Below are positions 8,584-18,522 of a stretch of 64,000 nt of DNA, in pieces. The stretch is from Thalassobius sp. I31.1 (GTDB taxonomy: Bacteria; Pseudomonadota; Alphaproteobacteria; Rhodobacterales; Rhodobacteraceae): positions 44,229 through 108,228 of the forward strand of contig NZ_PWAA01000003.1 of the NCBI RefSeq assembly GCF_003031585.1, read 5' to 3'. The translations under genes and the position numbers were made by a program. Each line of letters begins with the position of its first letter. The first letter of the stretch is position 1. A model generated the notes under the pieces. That model searched no databases. It was not told where the DNA came from and saw only the letters and a list, made by a program, of their open reading frames with translations.

Positions 8584-9720
8584 ATGCTACGCCGTCTACA
8601 TCATACCCAGCCAGAAAGCTTTGCTTTCACGCCAGAGAACCTTGCATGGGCCACGGCGCAGCTGACGAAATACCCTGAGGGGCGCGAAGCCAGTGCGATT
8701 ATTCCGCTCTTGTGGCGCGCACAGGAACAGGAAGGCTGGCTGTCTAAGCCGGCGCTTGAATATGTCGCGGACATGCTGGGCATGGCCTATATTCGGGCGC
8801 TGGAAGTTGCGTCTTTCTACTTTATGTTTCAGATGCAACCAACTGGTTCCATTGCACATGTTCAGGTCTGCGGCACCACGTCCTGCATGATCTGCGGTGC
8901 GGAAAGCCTGATTGAAGTCTGCCAGGAAATGATTGCGGCGAACCCGCATGACTTGTCCGAAGACGGAAAGTTTTCCTGGGAAGAAGTTGAATGCCTGGGC
9001 GCCTGTTCCAACGCGCCGATGGTGCAGATTGGCAAGGATTTCTATGAAGATCTGACGCCTGAGATGCTGCGCGATATTCTGACACGTCTGGGCAAAGGTG
9101 ACGTGCCGCTGCCAGGTCCGCAGAATGGCCGGTATGGCTGTGAACCTGCGGGTGGTCCCGTGGTTCTGGGCGAGGGCAATGATGCCCGTGCAGATCACAA
9201 TGGGTCTGTGCAGATTGCGTCTGACATTGGCGAGACAGTGAAGCGCATTGACGGGACAGAAGTTCCGTTGACTGCGCCATGGACCGACCGTGGTGGTCGT
9301 CCGCGTAATGGCGAAGCGGCCCCGGCTGAATTTATGACCGCGGCGAAACAGGCTGCGGCTGAGAAGAAGGCCGCGAAACCGGCTGCGAAGAAAGCTGCAC
9401 CGAAGGTGGAAGATGCGCCTGCGGCGGATGTGGCTGAGAAGAAACCACGCACCATGAAAGCGCCACGCAAAGCCGGTACGGATGATCTGAAACAGCTGAA
9501 GGGTGTTGGTCCTAAGCTGGAAGAGACCCTGAATGAACTGGGCTTCTGGCATTTTGATCAGATTGCTAAATGGGGTGCTGCGGAAATCGCATGGGTGGAT
9601 AGCCGCCTGAAATTTAAGGGCCGTATTGAACGGGACGGATGGATTGAGCAGGCTGAAAAGCTTGCAGCTGGCGAAGAGACTGAATTCTCTGCGCGCGTAA
9701 AAAAGGGCAAAATATACTGA
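8584..9720 (+). CDS. nuoE: NADH-quinone oxidoreductase subunit E with C-terminal helix-hairpin-helix extension
   Basis: The 24-kDa-type subunit, extended to 378 residues (a bare NuoE is about 165-220). Residues 1-165 are the thioredoxin-like [2Fe-2S] domain, with cluster cysteines in [13 protein letters not shown] and [12 protein letters not shown] Lys/Ala/Pro-rich linker (about 255-295) leads to an 80-residue C-terminal domain beginning [19 protein letters not shown], which resembles a helix-hairpin-helix fold. I recall similar tails on NuoE of Rhodobacterales; their role in complex I is not known to me. The same domain recurs almost unchanged in the next gene. A strong GAGGAGG precedes the ATG. 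Confidence 0.95.
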   Translation: MLRRLHHTQPESFAFTPENLAWATAQLTKYPEGREASAIIPLLWRAQEQEGWLSKPALEYVADMLGMAYIRALEVASFYFMFQMQPTGSIAHVQVCGTTSCMICGAESLIEVCQEMIAANPHDLSEDGKFSWEEVECLGACSNAPMVQIGKDFYEDLTPEMLRDILTRLGKGDVPLPGPQNGRYGCEPAGGPVVLGEGNDARADHNGSVQIASDIGETVKRIDGTEVPLTAPWTDRGGRPRNGEAAPAEFMTAAKQAAAEKKAAKPAAKKAAPKVEDAPAADVAEKKPRTMKAPRKAGTDDLKQLKGVGPKLEETLNELGFWHFDQIAKWGAAEIAWVDSRLKFKGRIERDGWIEQAEKLAAGEETEFSARVKKGKIY

Positions 9721-9749
9721 GTTTAAGCAATCACTGAGGGAGAGAGAGA

Positions 9750-10433
9750 ATGAATGAAAATCAAGGTCTGAATTTATGCAGCATTGTCTGCTGGGCTGCG
9801 GCTGCCGTTGGTGCGCTGATTGCCTGGTGGCTGATGAGCTGTATTCTCTGGAACTGGCTTGCCATTCTGATTTCTCTTGTAGTTCTGCTGCTGCTTGGTT
9901 TTTTCCTGGTGTCTCGTTTCTGTGGTTTGCAGCTTCAGGCGCCGCTGGAAAGCACTCTGACCACGCCTGCACCTGCAGCAGCTGCGCAGGATGATGTCGC
10001 CGAAGAAACTGCGGTTGAAGAGGTTACTAAAGCACCTGCTGCGGAAGCTGAAGCTGCACCTGAGGAGGAGCGCGCGGAAGAGGTTTCTCCAGAAGAGGTG
10101 CCCCCTGCTGAAGCGCCTGCGGTTGATGCAGAAGCGGATGCCACTGCTGAAAAGCAGCCTGAGGTTCTGAAGACTGCCCGCGCGGGTGGTGCGGATGATC
10201 TGAAACAGCTGAAGGGCGTTGGGCCGAAACTGGAAGAAACGCTGAATGAACTGGGTTTCTGGCATTTTGACCAGATTGCAGCCTGGGGCACGGCAGAAAT
10301 TGAATGGGTGGATGCGCGTCTGAAGTTTAAAGGCCGTATTACCCGCGACAACTGGGTGGATCAGGCGAAAGCCCTGGCATCCGGTGATGAAACGGAATTC
10401 TCAAAGCGCGTCAAAGACGGCGACGTGTACTGA
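9750..10433 (+). CDS. Membrane-anchored protein sharing the NuoE C-terminal domain
   Basis: A 227-residue protein with two hydrophobic helices at the N-terminus (about residues 10-30 and 34-56), an acidic Ala/Glu/Pro-rich linker (about 65-145), and a C-terminal domain (about 147-227) beginning [20 protein letters not shown] that is nearly identical to the end of NuoE. Protein and DNA similarity of the two domains points to duplication or gene conversion. It lies 29 bases after nuoE and 9 before the DUF5337 gene, inside the operon. A tethering or assembly role for complex I is only an inference. Confidence 0.85.
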   Translation: MNENQGLNLCSIVCWAAAAVGALIAWWLMSCILWNWLAILISLVVLLLLGFFLVSRFCGLQLQAPLESTLTTPAPAAAAQDDVAEETAVEEVTKAPAAEAEAAPEEERAEEVSPEEVPPAEAPAVDAEADATAEKQPEVLKTARAGGADDLKQLKGVGPKLEETLNELGFWHFDQIAAWGTAEIEWVDARLKFKGRITRDNWVDQAKALASGDETEFSKRVKDGDVY

Positions 10434-10442
10434 GGAGTATGA

Positions 10443-10667
10443 ATGATGACCCCTGAGCGGGACAGAGAACTGGCAAAACGCGCACGCATGCTTTCGCTTG
10501 TGATTGCGGGGGCTGTGTTCCTCTGGCTTGGGGGACAATGGATTGGCAGGATGATCGGGCTTCCCGGACGTTTTGCCCTTCTGTTCGATCTGATGGCGAT
10601 CGGCGCTTTTGTATGGGTGCTGGTGGTCGCAATGGGAATATGGCGCGCGCGCCGCAGTGATAGCTAA
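10443..10667 (+). CDS. DUF5337 small membrane protein
   Basis: A 74-residue protein with two transmembrane segments (about residues 16-35 and 44-64) and a basic C-terminus (RARRSDS). It matches the DUF5337 family, which I know from nuo operons of Rhodobacteraceae; function unknown. Location between the NuoE-tail protein and nuoF suggests a complex I accessory or assembly role. ATG 10443 follows a TGAGGAG at the end of the previous gene; ATG 10446 is an alternative. Confidence 0.8.
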   Translation: MMTPERDRELAKRARMLSLVIAGAVFLWLGGQWIGRMIGLPGRFALLFDLMAIGAFVWVLVVAMGIWRARRSDS

Positions 10668-10682
10668 GCCCGCCTGGGCAGG

Positions 10683-10698
10683 GTGACCTTCGGGTCAC
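10683..10698 (+). promoter_or_regulatory. UUCG-tetraloop hairpin before nuoF
   Basis: GTGACC (10683-10688), loop TTCG, GGTCAC (10693-10698): a 6-bp stem closed by the extra-stable C(UUCG)G tetraloop, ending 22 bases before the nuoF ATG. It lies in the 53-base gap after the DUF5337 gene. No U-tract follows, so it is not a terminator; it could act in mRNA processing or stability between cistrons. Confidence 0.6.
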
Positions 10699-10720
10699 GC
10701 GCAATGGAAGGAAGAACCAG

Positions 10721-12016
10721 ATGCTGAAAGATCAGGACCGGATCTTTACCAATATCTACGGTATGAAAGACCGTAGCCTTGCGGGTGCGAAAGCGCGCGG
10801 CCATTGGGATGGCACGGCCAAGATTATCAAAAATGGCCGTGACTGGATCATTGATCAGATGAAAGCTTCTGGCCTGCGTGGCCGGGGGGGGGCGGGTTTC
10901 CCGACAGGTCTGAAATGGTCTTTCATGCCGAAAGAAACGGATGGTCGTCCGGCCTATCTGGTGATCAACGCCGATGAATCTGAACCTGGCACATGTAAAG
11001 ACCGCGAAATCATGCGCCACGATCCACACACGCTGATCGAAGGCGCGCTGATTGCCTCTTTCGCGATTGGTGCGAACAACGCTTATATCTACATTCGCGG
11101 TGAATTCATCCGCGAACGCGAAGCGCTGCAGGCGGCGATTGACGAATGTTATGCCGATGGCCTGCTGGGTAAGAATGCCTGCAAATCCGGGTGGGATTTT
11201 GATCTTTATCTGCACCACGGGGCAGGGGCTTATATTTGCGGCGAAGAAACCGCGCTGCTGGAAAGCCTTGAGGGCAAAAAAGGCATGCCGCGTATGAAGC
11301 CGCCGTTTCCTGCAGGGGCTGGCCTTTATGGCTGCCCGACCACTGTGAACAACGTGGAAAGCATCGCGGTTGCGCCGACCATTCTGCGTCGTGGACCCGA
11401 ATGGTTCAGCTCTTTTGGCCGTCCAAACAACGCGGGCACGAAACTGTTTGCCATGTCTGGCCATGTGAACACGCCCTGTGTGTTTGAAGAAGAAATGTCC
11501 CTTCCCATGCGCGAGCTGATCGAAAAACATGGCGGCGGTATCCGTGGCGGCTGGGACAATCTGAAAGCGATTATTCCCGGTGGGGCGTCTTGCCCGGTTC
11601 TGCCGAAAGACATGTGCGAAGATGCGATCATGGATTTTGACTGGATGCGTGAAAACCGGTCTTCTATGGGCACGGCCTGTATGATTGTGATGGATCAGAA
11701 CACTGATGTAATCAAAGCAATCTGGCGGCTGAGCAAATTTTTCAAACACGAAAGCTGTGGCCAGTGTACGCCATGCCGTGAAGGCACCGGCTGGATGGCG
11801 CGTGTGATGGATCGCCTGGTGCGCGGCGAAGCTGAGATTGAAGAAATCGATATGCTGTTTGACGTAACAAAACAGGTTGAAGGCCACACAATTTGTGCCC
11901 TTGGCGACGCGGCGGCCTGGCCAATTCAGGGTCTGATCCGTCACTTCCGTGAAGAAATTGAAGACCGTATTAAAGCAAACAAAACCGGGCGCATGGGCGC
12001 TATGGCTGCGGAGTAA
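10721..12016 (+). CDS. nuoF: NADH-quinone oxidoreductase subunit F
   Basis: The 51-kDa-type NADH-oxidising subunit (431 residues). Motifs: [16 protein letters not shown] (NADH-binding glycine loop, about residues 52-67), [15 protein letters not shown] (FMN site), and [15 protein letters not shown] with a later cysteine in [11 protein letters not shown], ligating the [4Fe-4S] cluster N3. It forms the electron-input module with NuoE and NuoG. The glycine loop is encoded by a run of nine G (10884-10892), a slippage-prone tract. A GAAGGAAG sequence precedes the ATG. Confidence 0.97.
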   Translation: MLKDQDRIFTNIYGMKDRSLAGAKARGHWDGTAKIIKNGRDWIIDQMKASGLRGRGGAGFPTGLKWSFMPKETDGRPAYLVINADESEPGTCKDREIMRHDPHTLIEGALIASFAIGANNAYIYIRGEFIREREALQAAIDECYADGLLGKNACKSGWDFDLYLHHGAGAYICGEETALLESLEGKKGMPRMKPPFPAGAGLYGCPTTVNNVESIAVAPTILRRGPEWFSSFGRPNNAGTKLFAMSGHVNTPCVFEEEMSLPMRELIEKHGGGIRGGWDNLKAIIPGGASCPVLPKDMCEDAIMDFDWMRENRSSMGTACMIVMDQNTDVIKAIWRLSKFFKHESCGQCTPCREGTGWMARVMDRLVRGEAEIEEIDMLFDVTKQVEGHTICALGDAAAWPIQGLIRHFREEIEDRIKANKTGRMGAMAAE

Positions 12017-12021
12017 ATATT

Positions 12022-12444
12022 TTGAAAACCACCCTTAAGTTTTCACTGGTTGCTGCGGTTCTGGCTATCACTGGCTGTGCCGCCCCAGAGCCCATTGATC
12101 CGGCTCGCATGGCGGAAGCACAGCGGTTTGTGTCCGAGTTTGCGGGTAAAATCGGGCCTGCGGTTTTCATTTCAAATGAATGCCCGAACTACCGGATGAA
12201 CCCGGCGGAAGAAAGCAAACTTCAGTATGAAATGCTGATGGAAATGTCCGAACGTGGTATTGCGCCGCGCGAAGTTGACAGGGCGCTTGATACCGCCCAG
12301 TCCGAAGTCGCTATTCTGCGCTCTCTGGTGGAATATTCCCAACGCCGCAATGTTCAACTGGACGATCAGGCGTCGGTCTGTCGCGCTGGTGACTATGAAC
12401 GCCGTAACAATACGGCCATTGGCAAGATGCTGGTGAGGATCTGA
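12022..12444 (+). CDS. Lipoprotein, nuo-operon accessory, TTG start
   Basis: A 140-residue predicted lipoprotein: signal sequence MKTTLKFSLVAAVLAITGC with the lipobox cysteine at about residue 19, then a soluble periplasmic domain rich in Glu and Arg containing two further cysteines (SNECPNY and ASVCRAG) that could form a disulfide. I do not recognise the family. The start must be TTG at 12022 because the signal peptide begins exactly there and no ATG is available; a GGAG (12010-12013) sits eight bases upstream. It begins five bases after the nuoF stop, so it is part of the operon. Confidence 0.8.
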   Translation: MKTTLKFSLVAAVLAITGCAAPEPIDPARMAEAQRFVSEFAGKIGPAVFISNECPNYRMNPAEESKLQYEMLMEMSERGIAPREVDRALDTAQSEVAILRSLVEYSQRRNVQLDDQASVCRAGDYERRNNTAIGKMLVRI

Positions 12445-12488
12445 AGTTGAAAACACGGATCACCATATCACGGCTTTATAAAGCGACA

Positions 12489-12612
12489 GCAGCGGGCCGC
12501 TGCCGTCTGCCTTTGGGGTTCCGGCAGGTTTCTGCCGTGAAAGCGGGTGACTGTGTGGATGTTATTGAATATCGGGCCTGTGGAAACACAACTCCTTTTG
12601 ACACAAAAGGAG
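12489..12612 (+). promoter_or_regulatory. Structured intercistronic leader hiding the DUF5333 ribosome-binding site
   Basis: The 174-base gap before the DUF5333 gene contains three hairpins: GCAGCGG/CCGCTGC (12489-12503), CGGCAG-GTTT-CTGCCG (12522-12537), and CTCCTTTT-GACAC-AAAAGGAG (12592-12612). The last is a perfect 8-bp stem with a 5-base loop whose 3' arm is the Shine-Dalgarno AAAAGGAG, seven bases before the ATG at 12619. When folded it would block ribosome binding. Such a layout fits an RNA thermometer or another translational switch; the trigger is unknown. Confidence 0.6.
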
Positions 12613-12618
12613 ACATCC

Positions 12619-13035
12619 ATGTCTGATATCAAAACCTTCTTCGCTGCTGGCGTTCTTTCTGCTGTTATGGCGGTTCCTGCTGCGGCCACTGGCCCGGTGC
12701 CTTTGACCGAAAATGATGCGATCAACAATCGCCTGATCACGGCGGGGGTTGTGCGTCGCATTCACAAGCGTTGCCCGGATTTGACTTATAAACGTGTGCG
12801 CAGCTTTATGTATCTGCGTTCTATTCACAATCTCGCGCAGGAGCAGGGCTACGGCGCGGATGAAATCGAAGCCTATATCGACGACAAGGATCAGGAGGCT
12901 CACCTCTATACTTTCGTTGACGCATGGCTGACACAGCGCGGTGCCGTGGAAGGCAACGCCGAAAGCTACTGTGCCGTTGGCCGTGCGGAGATCTCCGCTG
13001 GCAGCCAGATCGGCAATTTCCTGAGGACGGACTAA
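12619..13035 (+). CDS. DUF5333 periplasmic protein
   Basis: A 138-residue protein with a cleavable signal peptide (MSDIKTFFAAGVLSAVMAVPAAA) and a helical mature region containing two cysteines (KRCPDL and ESYCAVG) that could pair in the periplasm. It matches DUF5333, a family I know from Rhodobacteraceae nuo operons; function unknown. The ATG at 12619 is chosen over an upstream in-frame start at 12547 because it directly follows a strong AAAAGGAG. That ribosome-binding site lies in a hairpin, so expression may be controlled separately from its nuo neighbours. It ends three bases before nuoG. Confidence 0.82.
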   Translation: MSDIKTFFAAGVLSAVMAVPAAATGPVPLTENDAINNRLITAGVVRRIHKRCPDLTYKRVRSFMYLRSIHNLAQEQGYGADEIEAYIDDKDQEAHLYTFVDAWLTQRGAVEGNAESYCAVGRAEISAGSQIGNFLRTD

Positions 13036-13038
13036 GAC

Positions 13039-15053
<2,015 letters not shown>

Positions 15054-15057
<4 letters not shown>

Positions 15058-15500
15058 TAACCATGATCCGGCATATCAGCGGGGCGAAAGCCCTGGGTGC
15101 AGGGGGGCTTATGGCGCTTCTGTCGGCCTGTGCGCCGGATACTGGTGAAACAGATGTGTCTCGTGACGCGGCGTTTGCCCCGGAATACCTGGGGATCGGG
15201 GTTCGTCTGCTGGACAGGGACTATGAAGGTGACGATCTTGTCGCCTTTGATGTGAAAATGCGCGGTGCGCGGGGGCGTGATGATGTTGCGACCTATGCGG
15301 ATTGTGCCGTGGCAGAATATGCGCTGATCCGGGGCTACGGATTTGCGCGACATCTGCGCACAAATATTGAAACAGAGGCTGGCGTTTGGCACGGGGATGC
15401 TATTTACAGCATCTCAGCGGCGCTGCCGCGTGGTTCGCGTACAATCGATGCAGAAGTCGTGCGTGCAAACTGCGTGGAAACTGACATACCGACGGTATAA
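15054..15500 (+). CDS. Lipoprotein, nuo-operon accessory
   Basis: A 148-residue predicted lipoprotein. The signal region ends in MALLSAC, placing the lipid-modified cysteine at about residue 26. The mature domain includes [21 protein letters not shown] and two later cysteines (YADCAVAEY and RANCVET), consistent with a periplasmic disulfide. I do not recognise the family. The ATG at 15054 overlaps the nuoG stop (ATGA); ATG 15063 is an in-frame alternative. With the 12022 lipoprotein and DUF5333 it makes three exported proteins within the operon. Confidence 0.8.
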
Positions 15501-15510
15501 GAGGCAACAG

Positions 15511-16575
15511 ATGGTCGAATTCTTCACCACTACAAACCTGGGCATTTTGCTGCTGATCATTGGTCAGTGTCTGCTGGTGCTTGTTCCCATTCTGGTGGCT
15601 CTGGCCTTCCTGATGTATGCGGACCGTAAGGTCTGGGCTGCGGTGCAGATGCGCAAGGGGCCGAACATTGTAGGCGCCTTTGGCCTGCTACAGTCTTTCG
15701 CTGACTTCCTGAAATATATCGTAAAAGAGGTCGTCGTACCTGCGGGGGCTGACAAAGCGGTCTTCTTCCTCGCGCCGATGACCACCTTTGTTCTGGCGGT
15801 GATTGCCTGGGCGGTGATCCCGTTCAACGAGGGCTGGGTGATCGCAGATCTGAACGTTGCGGTTCTTTATATCTTTGCGGTGTCATCCCTTGAGGTTTAC
15901 GGCGTGATCATGGGCGGCTGGGCGTCGAACTCCAAATATCCGTTCCTGGGTTCCCTGCGGTCTGCCGCGCAGATGATTTCCTATGAAGTGTCCCTGGGCC
16001 TTATCATCATTGGTGTGATTATCTCTTCCGGTTCCCTGAGCTTCTCTGGCATCGTTGCAGCACAAGACGGCGGTTATGGCATCTTCTCATGGTTCTGGCT
16101 GCCGCATTTCCCGATGGTCTTCCTCTTCTTTATCTCCGCCCTTGCGGAAACCAACCGCCCGCCATTTGACCTTCCCGAAGCGGAATCTGAACTGGTGGCA
16201 GGTTATCAGGTTGAATATTCATCCACGCCTTTCCTTTTGTTCATGATCGGTGAACTCATGGCGGTTGTGTTGATGTGTACCCTGACGTCACTGCTGTTCT
16301 TCGGCGGCTGGCTGTCACCGATCCCTGGCCTGCCAGATGGCATCCTGTGGCTGATCCTGAAAATCATTTTCTTCTTCTTCATCTTCGCGATGGTGAAGGC
16401 AATCACCCCGCGTTACCGCTATGACCAGCTGATGCGCATCGGCTGGAAGGTCTTCCTGCCGATGTCTCTGGCCTGGGTTGTGCTGGTCTCTTTCCTGGCG
16501 TTCTACGACAAGGAATATAACAGCTTCGGTGGCGCATATTTCCGTGCGGAACAAACACAGCAGATCGAGGGTTAA
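15511..16575 (+). CDS. nuoH: NADH-quinone oxidoreductase subunit H
   Basis: Membrane subunit (354 residues, about eight to nine transmembrane helices) that joins the two arms of complex I and closes the quinone cavity. Diagnostic stretches are [17 protein letters not shown] (first cytoplasmic loop), [17 protein letters not shown], and the quinone-loop segment [25 protein letters not shown]. The ATG at 15511 follows an AAGAGG; an open frame extends upstream into the preceding lipoprotein gene but is not part of NuoH. Confidence 0.97.
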   Translation: MVEFFTTTNLGILLLIIGQCLLVLVPILVALAFLMYADRKVWAAVQMRKGPNIVGAFGLLQSFADFLKYIVKEVVVPAGADKAVFFLAPMTTFVLAVIAWAVIPFNEGWVIADLNVAVLYIFAVSSLEVYGVIMGGWASNSKYPFLGSLRSAAQMISYEVSLGLIIIGVIISSGSLSFSGIVAAQDGGYGIFSWFWLPHFPMVFLFFISALAETNRPPFDLPEAESELVAGYQVEYSSTPFLLFMIGELMAVVLMCTLTSLLFFGGWLSPIPGLPDGILWLILKIIFFFFIFAMVKAITPRYRYDQLMRIGWKVFLPMSLAWVVLVSFLAFYDKEYNSFGGAYFRAEQTQQIEG

Positions 16576-16578
16576 GCG

Positions 16579-17070
16579 ATGGCGATGGATTACACACGCG
16601 CGGCGAAATATTTCCTGCTGATGGATGTCATCAAAGGCTTCCGTCTGGGTCTGAAATATTTCTTTGCCCCGAAAGCAACGATCAACTACCCGCAGGAAAA
16701 AGGCCCGCTGTCCCCGCGTTTTCGCGGTGAACATGCCCTTCGCCGCTATCCCAACGGCGAAGAACGCTGCATCGCCTGTAAACTGTGCGAAGCGATCTGC
16801 CCGGCCCAGGCGATCACCATTGATGCGGAACCGCGTGATGACGGATCCCGTCGCACCACACGCTATGACCTTGATATGACAAAATGCATCTACTGTGGTT
16901 TCTGTCAGGAAGCCTGCCCTGTGGATGCGATCGTTGAGGGGCCGAATTTCGAATTCTCAACCGAAACCCGGGAAGAGTTGTTCTACGATAAAGAAAAGCT
17001 TTTGGATAACGGTGCCCGCTGGGAAGCCGAAATCGCCCGCAACCTGGAAATGGATGCGCCGTACCGATGA
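16579..17070 (+). CDS. nuoI: NADH-quinone oxidoreductase subunit I
   Basis: The 23-kDa ferredoxin-type subunit (163 residues) carrying clusters N6a and N6b. Two classical [4Fe-4S] motifs are seen: [16 protein letters not shown] (about residues 59-74) and [16 protein letters not shown] (about residues 98-113). Its N-terminal amphipathic helix ([16 protein letters not shown]) contacts the membrane. The stop overlaps the start of the CMD-like gene by four bases (ATGA at 17067). Confidence 0.97.
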   Translation: MAMDYTRAAKYFLLMDVIKGFRLGLKYFFAPKATINYPQEKGPLSPRFRGEHALRRYPNGEERCIACKLCEAICPAQAITIDAEPRDDGSRRTTRYDLDMTKCIYCGFCQEACPVDAIVEGPNFEFSTETREELFYDKEKLLDNGARWEAEIARNLEMDAPYR

Positions 17071-17480
17071 CCAGCCCAACAAACCCTTTTGCAGCCATGA
17101 TGGAACAGGCACAGGAGATGGCGAAAGCCGTGAACCCTGCGCTTGAAACATTTGCGGCGGACGGGTTTGAAAAGCTGATCCCAACCATGCCAGCGGACTG
17201 GATGGAAGGGATGTTCGGGAAGGGGCTGTCGGAAGATGGCCTGGACGCGAAGACAAAGCTTCTGCTGACGCTGGCCGGGCTGACCTGCCAGGGCGGGCAG
17301 GCGGAAGTGCCGTTTAAACTGGCGGTGCGCCATGCACATGTTGCCGGGGCCACGGCGCAGGAAATTTCAGAAACCATCGCAATGATGGGGATGTTCGCAG
17401 GTTTGCCCGCATCAACACGGGCGTCAAAACTTGCACAGGACGTGCTGGCAGACAGCACGAAAGAGGAGACAGGCGAATGA
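17067..17480 (+). CDS. Carboxymuconolactone decarboxylase-like (AhpD-type) protein
   Basis: A 137-residue helical protein of the CMD/AhpD superfamily, with the signature [46 protein letters not shown] helix pair in its second half. It has a single cysteine (LTCQGG) rather than the AhpD CxxC pair, so peroxidase-reductase activity is doubtful. I recall a related gene in the nuo operon of other Rhodobacteraceae. It overlaps both nuoI and nuoJ by four bases, so it is translated together with them. Its role in complex I, if any, is unknown. Confidence 0.85.
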   Translation: MTSPTNPFAAMMEQAQEMAKAVNPALETFAADGFEKLIPTMPADWMEGMFGKGLSEDGLDAKTKLLLTLAGLTCQGGQAEVPFKLAVRHAHVAGATAQEISETIAMMGMFAGLPASTRASKLAQDVLADSTKEETGE

Positions 17481-18091
17481 CAGTCGCTGATTTCGCATTT
17501 TACCTTTTCGCAATCACCACAGTGGTTGCAGGCTTCCTTGTGGTGATCAGCCGCAACCCGGTGCATTCGGTCCTCTGGCTGATCCTGGCGTTCCTGTCCT
17601 CGGCGGGCCTGTTTGTCCTGCTGGGCGCGGAATTCCTCGCGATGCTGTTGATGATCGTTTATGTCGGCGCGGTGGCCGTCCTGTTCCTGTTCGTTGTTAT
17701 GATGCTTGATGTGGATTTCGCGGAACTGAAAAGCGGCATGGCGAAATATATGCCGGTGGCCCTGTTGATCGGCATTGTGATCCTGATGGAACTGGCCATG
17801 GTATTCGGCAGCTGGAAAACAGCAACCGAGGCCGAAGGCCTGCGCCAGGCCGTGACACCGGACGTGTCTGAAGTGCACAACACCGTGGCGCTTGGACAGC
17901 TGATTTATGATGATTACATCTACCTGTTCCAGGCCGCGGGTCTGATCCTGCTGGTCGCGATGATCGGTGCGATTGTCCTGACCCTGCGCCATCGCCCCCA
18001 TGTAAAACGCCAGAATGTCATGGAACAGATGCACCGTGATCCCGCGAAGCAGATGGAACTGATCGACGTGAAACCGGGGCAGGGGCTCTGA
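17477..18091 (+). CDS. nuoJ: NADH-quinone oxidoreductase subunit J
   Basis: Membrane subunit (204 residues) with five transmembrane helices. It contains the [22 protein letters not shown] entry segment and the pi-bulge helix region [25 protein letters not shown] important for proton coupling. The C-terminal tail ([13 protein letters not shown]) is cytoplasmic and polar. It overlaps the CMD-like gene by four bases. A 36-codon gene begins one base after its stop. Confidence 0.96.
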   Translation: MTVADFAFYLFAITTVVAGFLVVISRNPVHSVLWLILAFLSSAGLFVLLGAEFLAMLLMIVYVGAVAVLFLFVVMMLDVDFAELKSGMAKYMPVALLIGIVILMELAMVFGSWKTATEAEGLRQAVTPDVSEVHNTVALGQLIYDDYIYLFQAAGLILLVAMIGAIVLTLRHRPHVKRQNVMEQMHRDPAKQMELIDVKPGQGL

Positions 18092-18092
18092 A

Positions 18093-18203
18093 ATGAACAT
18101 CTGGCTGATCATCGGGGTTGCGATGATTGCCTTTGGAATAACGCTGCGGGTCATGCGGGCCCGGGGTGACAAGAAAAAGAAGAACGAAGAGAACAAGGAC
18201 TGA
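18093..18203 (+). CDS. 36-residue single-pass membrane peptide between nuoJ and nuoK
   Basis: A short frame from ATG 18093 to TGA 18201-18203: [20 protein letters not shown] then a polar tail [16 protein letters not shown]. It is one hydrophobic helix of about 18 residues followed by a strongly basic tail, a form typical of small membrane subunits with the tail in the cytoplasm. It begins one base after the nuoJ stop, with an AGGGGCTC upstream, and ends seven bases before nuoK. I do not recognise a family. The precise packing between two nuo genes supports it being real; it is too short for most gene callers. Confidence 0.7.
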   Translation: MNIWLIIGVAMIAFGITLRVMRARGDKKKKNEENKD

Positions 18204-18210
18204 GAGACAG

Positions 18211-18516
18211 ATGGTCGGACTTGAACATTACCTAGGCGTGGCGGCGGCTTTGTTCGTCATCGGCATCTTCGGGCTTTTTCTGAACCGCAAGAACATCATC
18301 ATTCTGCTGATGTCGATTGAACTGATGCTTCTGGCGGTGAACATCAACCTTGTGGCGTTTTCCAGCTTCCTTGGCGATCTCGTCGGGCAGGTATTTACGC
18401 TTTTTGTGCTGACAGTGGCCGCAGCAGAGGCCGCCATCGGCCTTGCGATCCTTGTTTGCTTCTTCCGCAACCGTGGCACCATCGCGGTTGAAGATGTCAA
18501 CGTGATGAAAGGGTAA
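18211..18516 (+). CDS. nuoK: NADH-quinone oxidoreductase subunit K
   Basis: Small three-helix membrane subunit (101 residues), homologous to MrpC. The two conserved membrane glutamates used in proton transfer are in [12 protein letters not shown] and [12 protein letters not shown]. The ATG at 18211 (MVGLEHYLG) follows GAGAGACAG; a longer frame starting at a GTG at 18166 overlaps the 36-codon gene and is not the natural start. Confidence 0.97.
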   Translation: MVGLEHYLGVAAALFVIGIFGLFLNRKNIIILLMSIELMLLAVNINLVAFSSFLGDLVGQVFTLFVLTVAAAEAAIGLAILVCFFRNRGTIAVEDVNVMKG

Positions 18517-18522
18517 GGGGAC

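Noticed and set aside
8596..9972. A 458-residue minus-strand frame across nuoE
   Set aside because: It is antisense to a clear nuoE and the next gene; its sequence is rich in His, Arg and Cys as expected from reverse reading, without any family motif.
15343..15510. An extended N-terminus for NuoH
   Set aside because: The extra frame reads through the preceding lipoprotein gene in another phase; NuoH proper starts at 15511.
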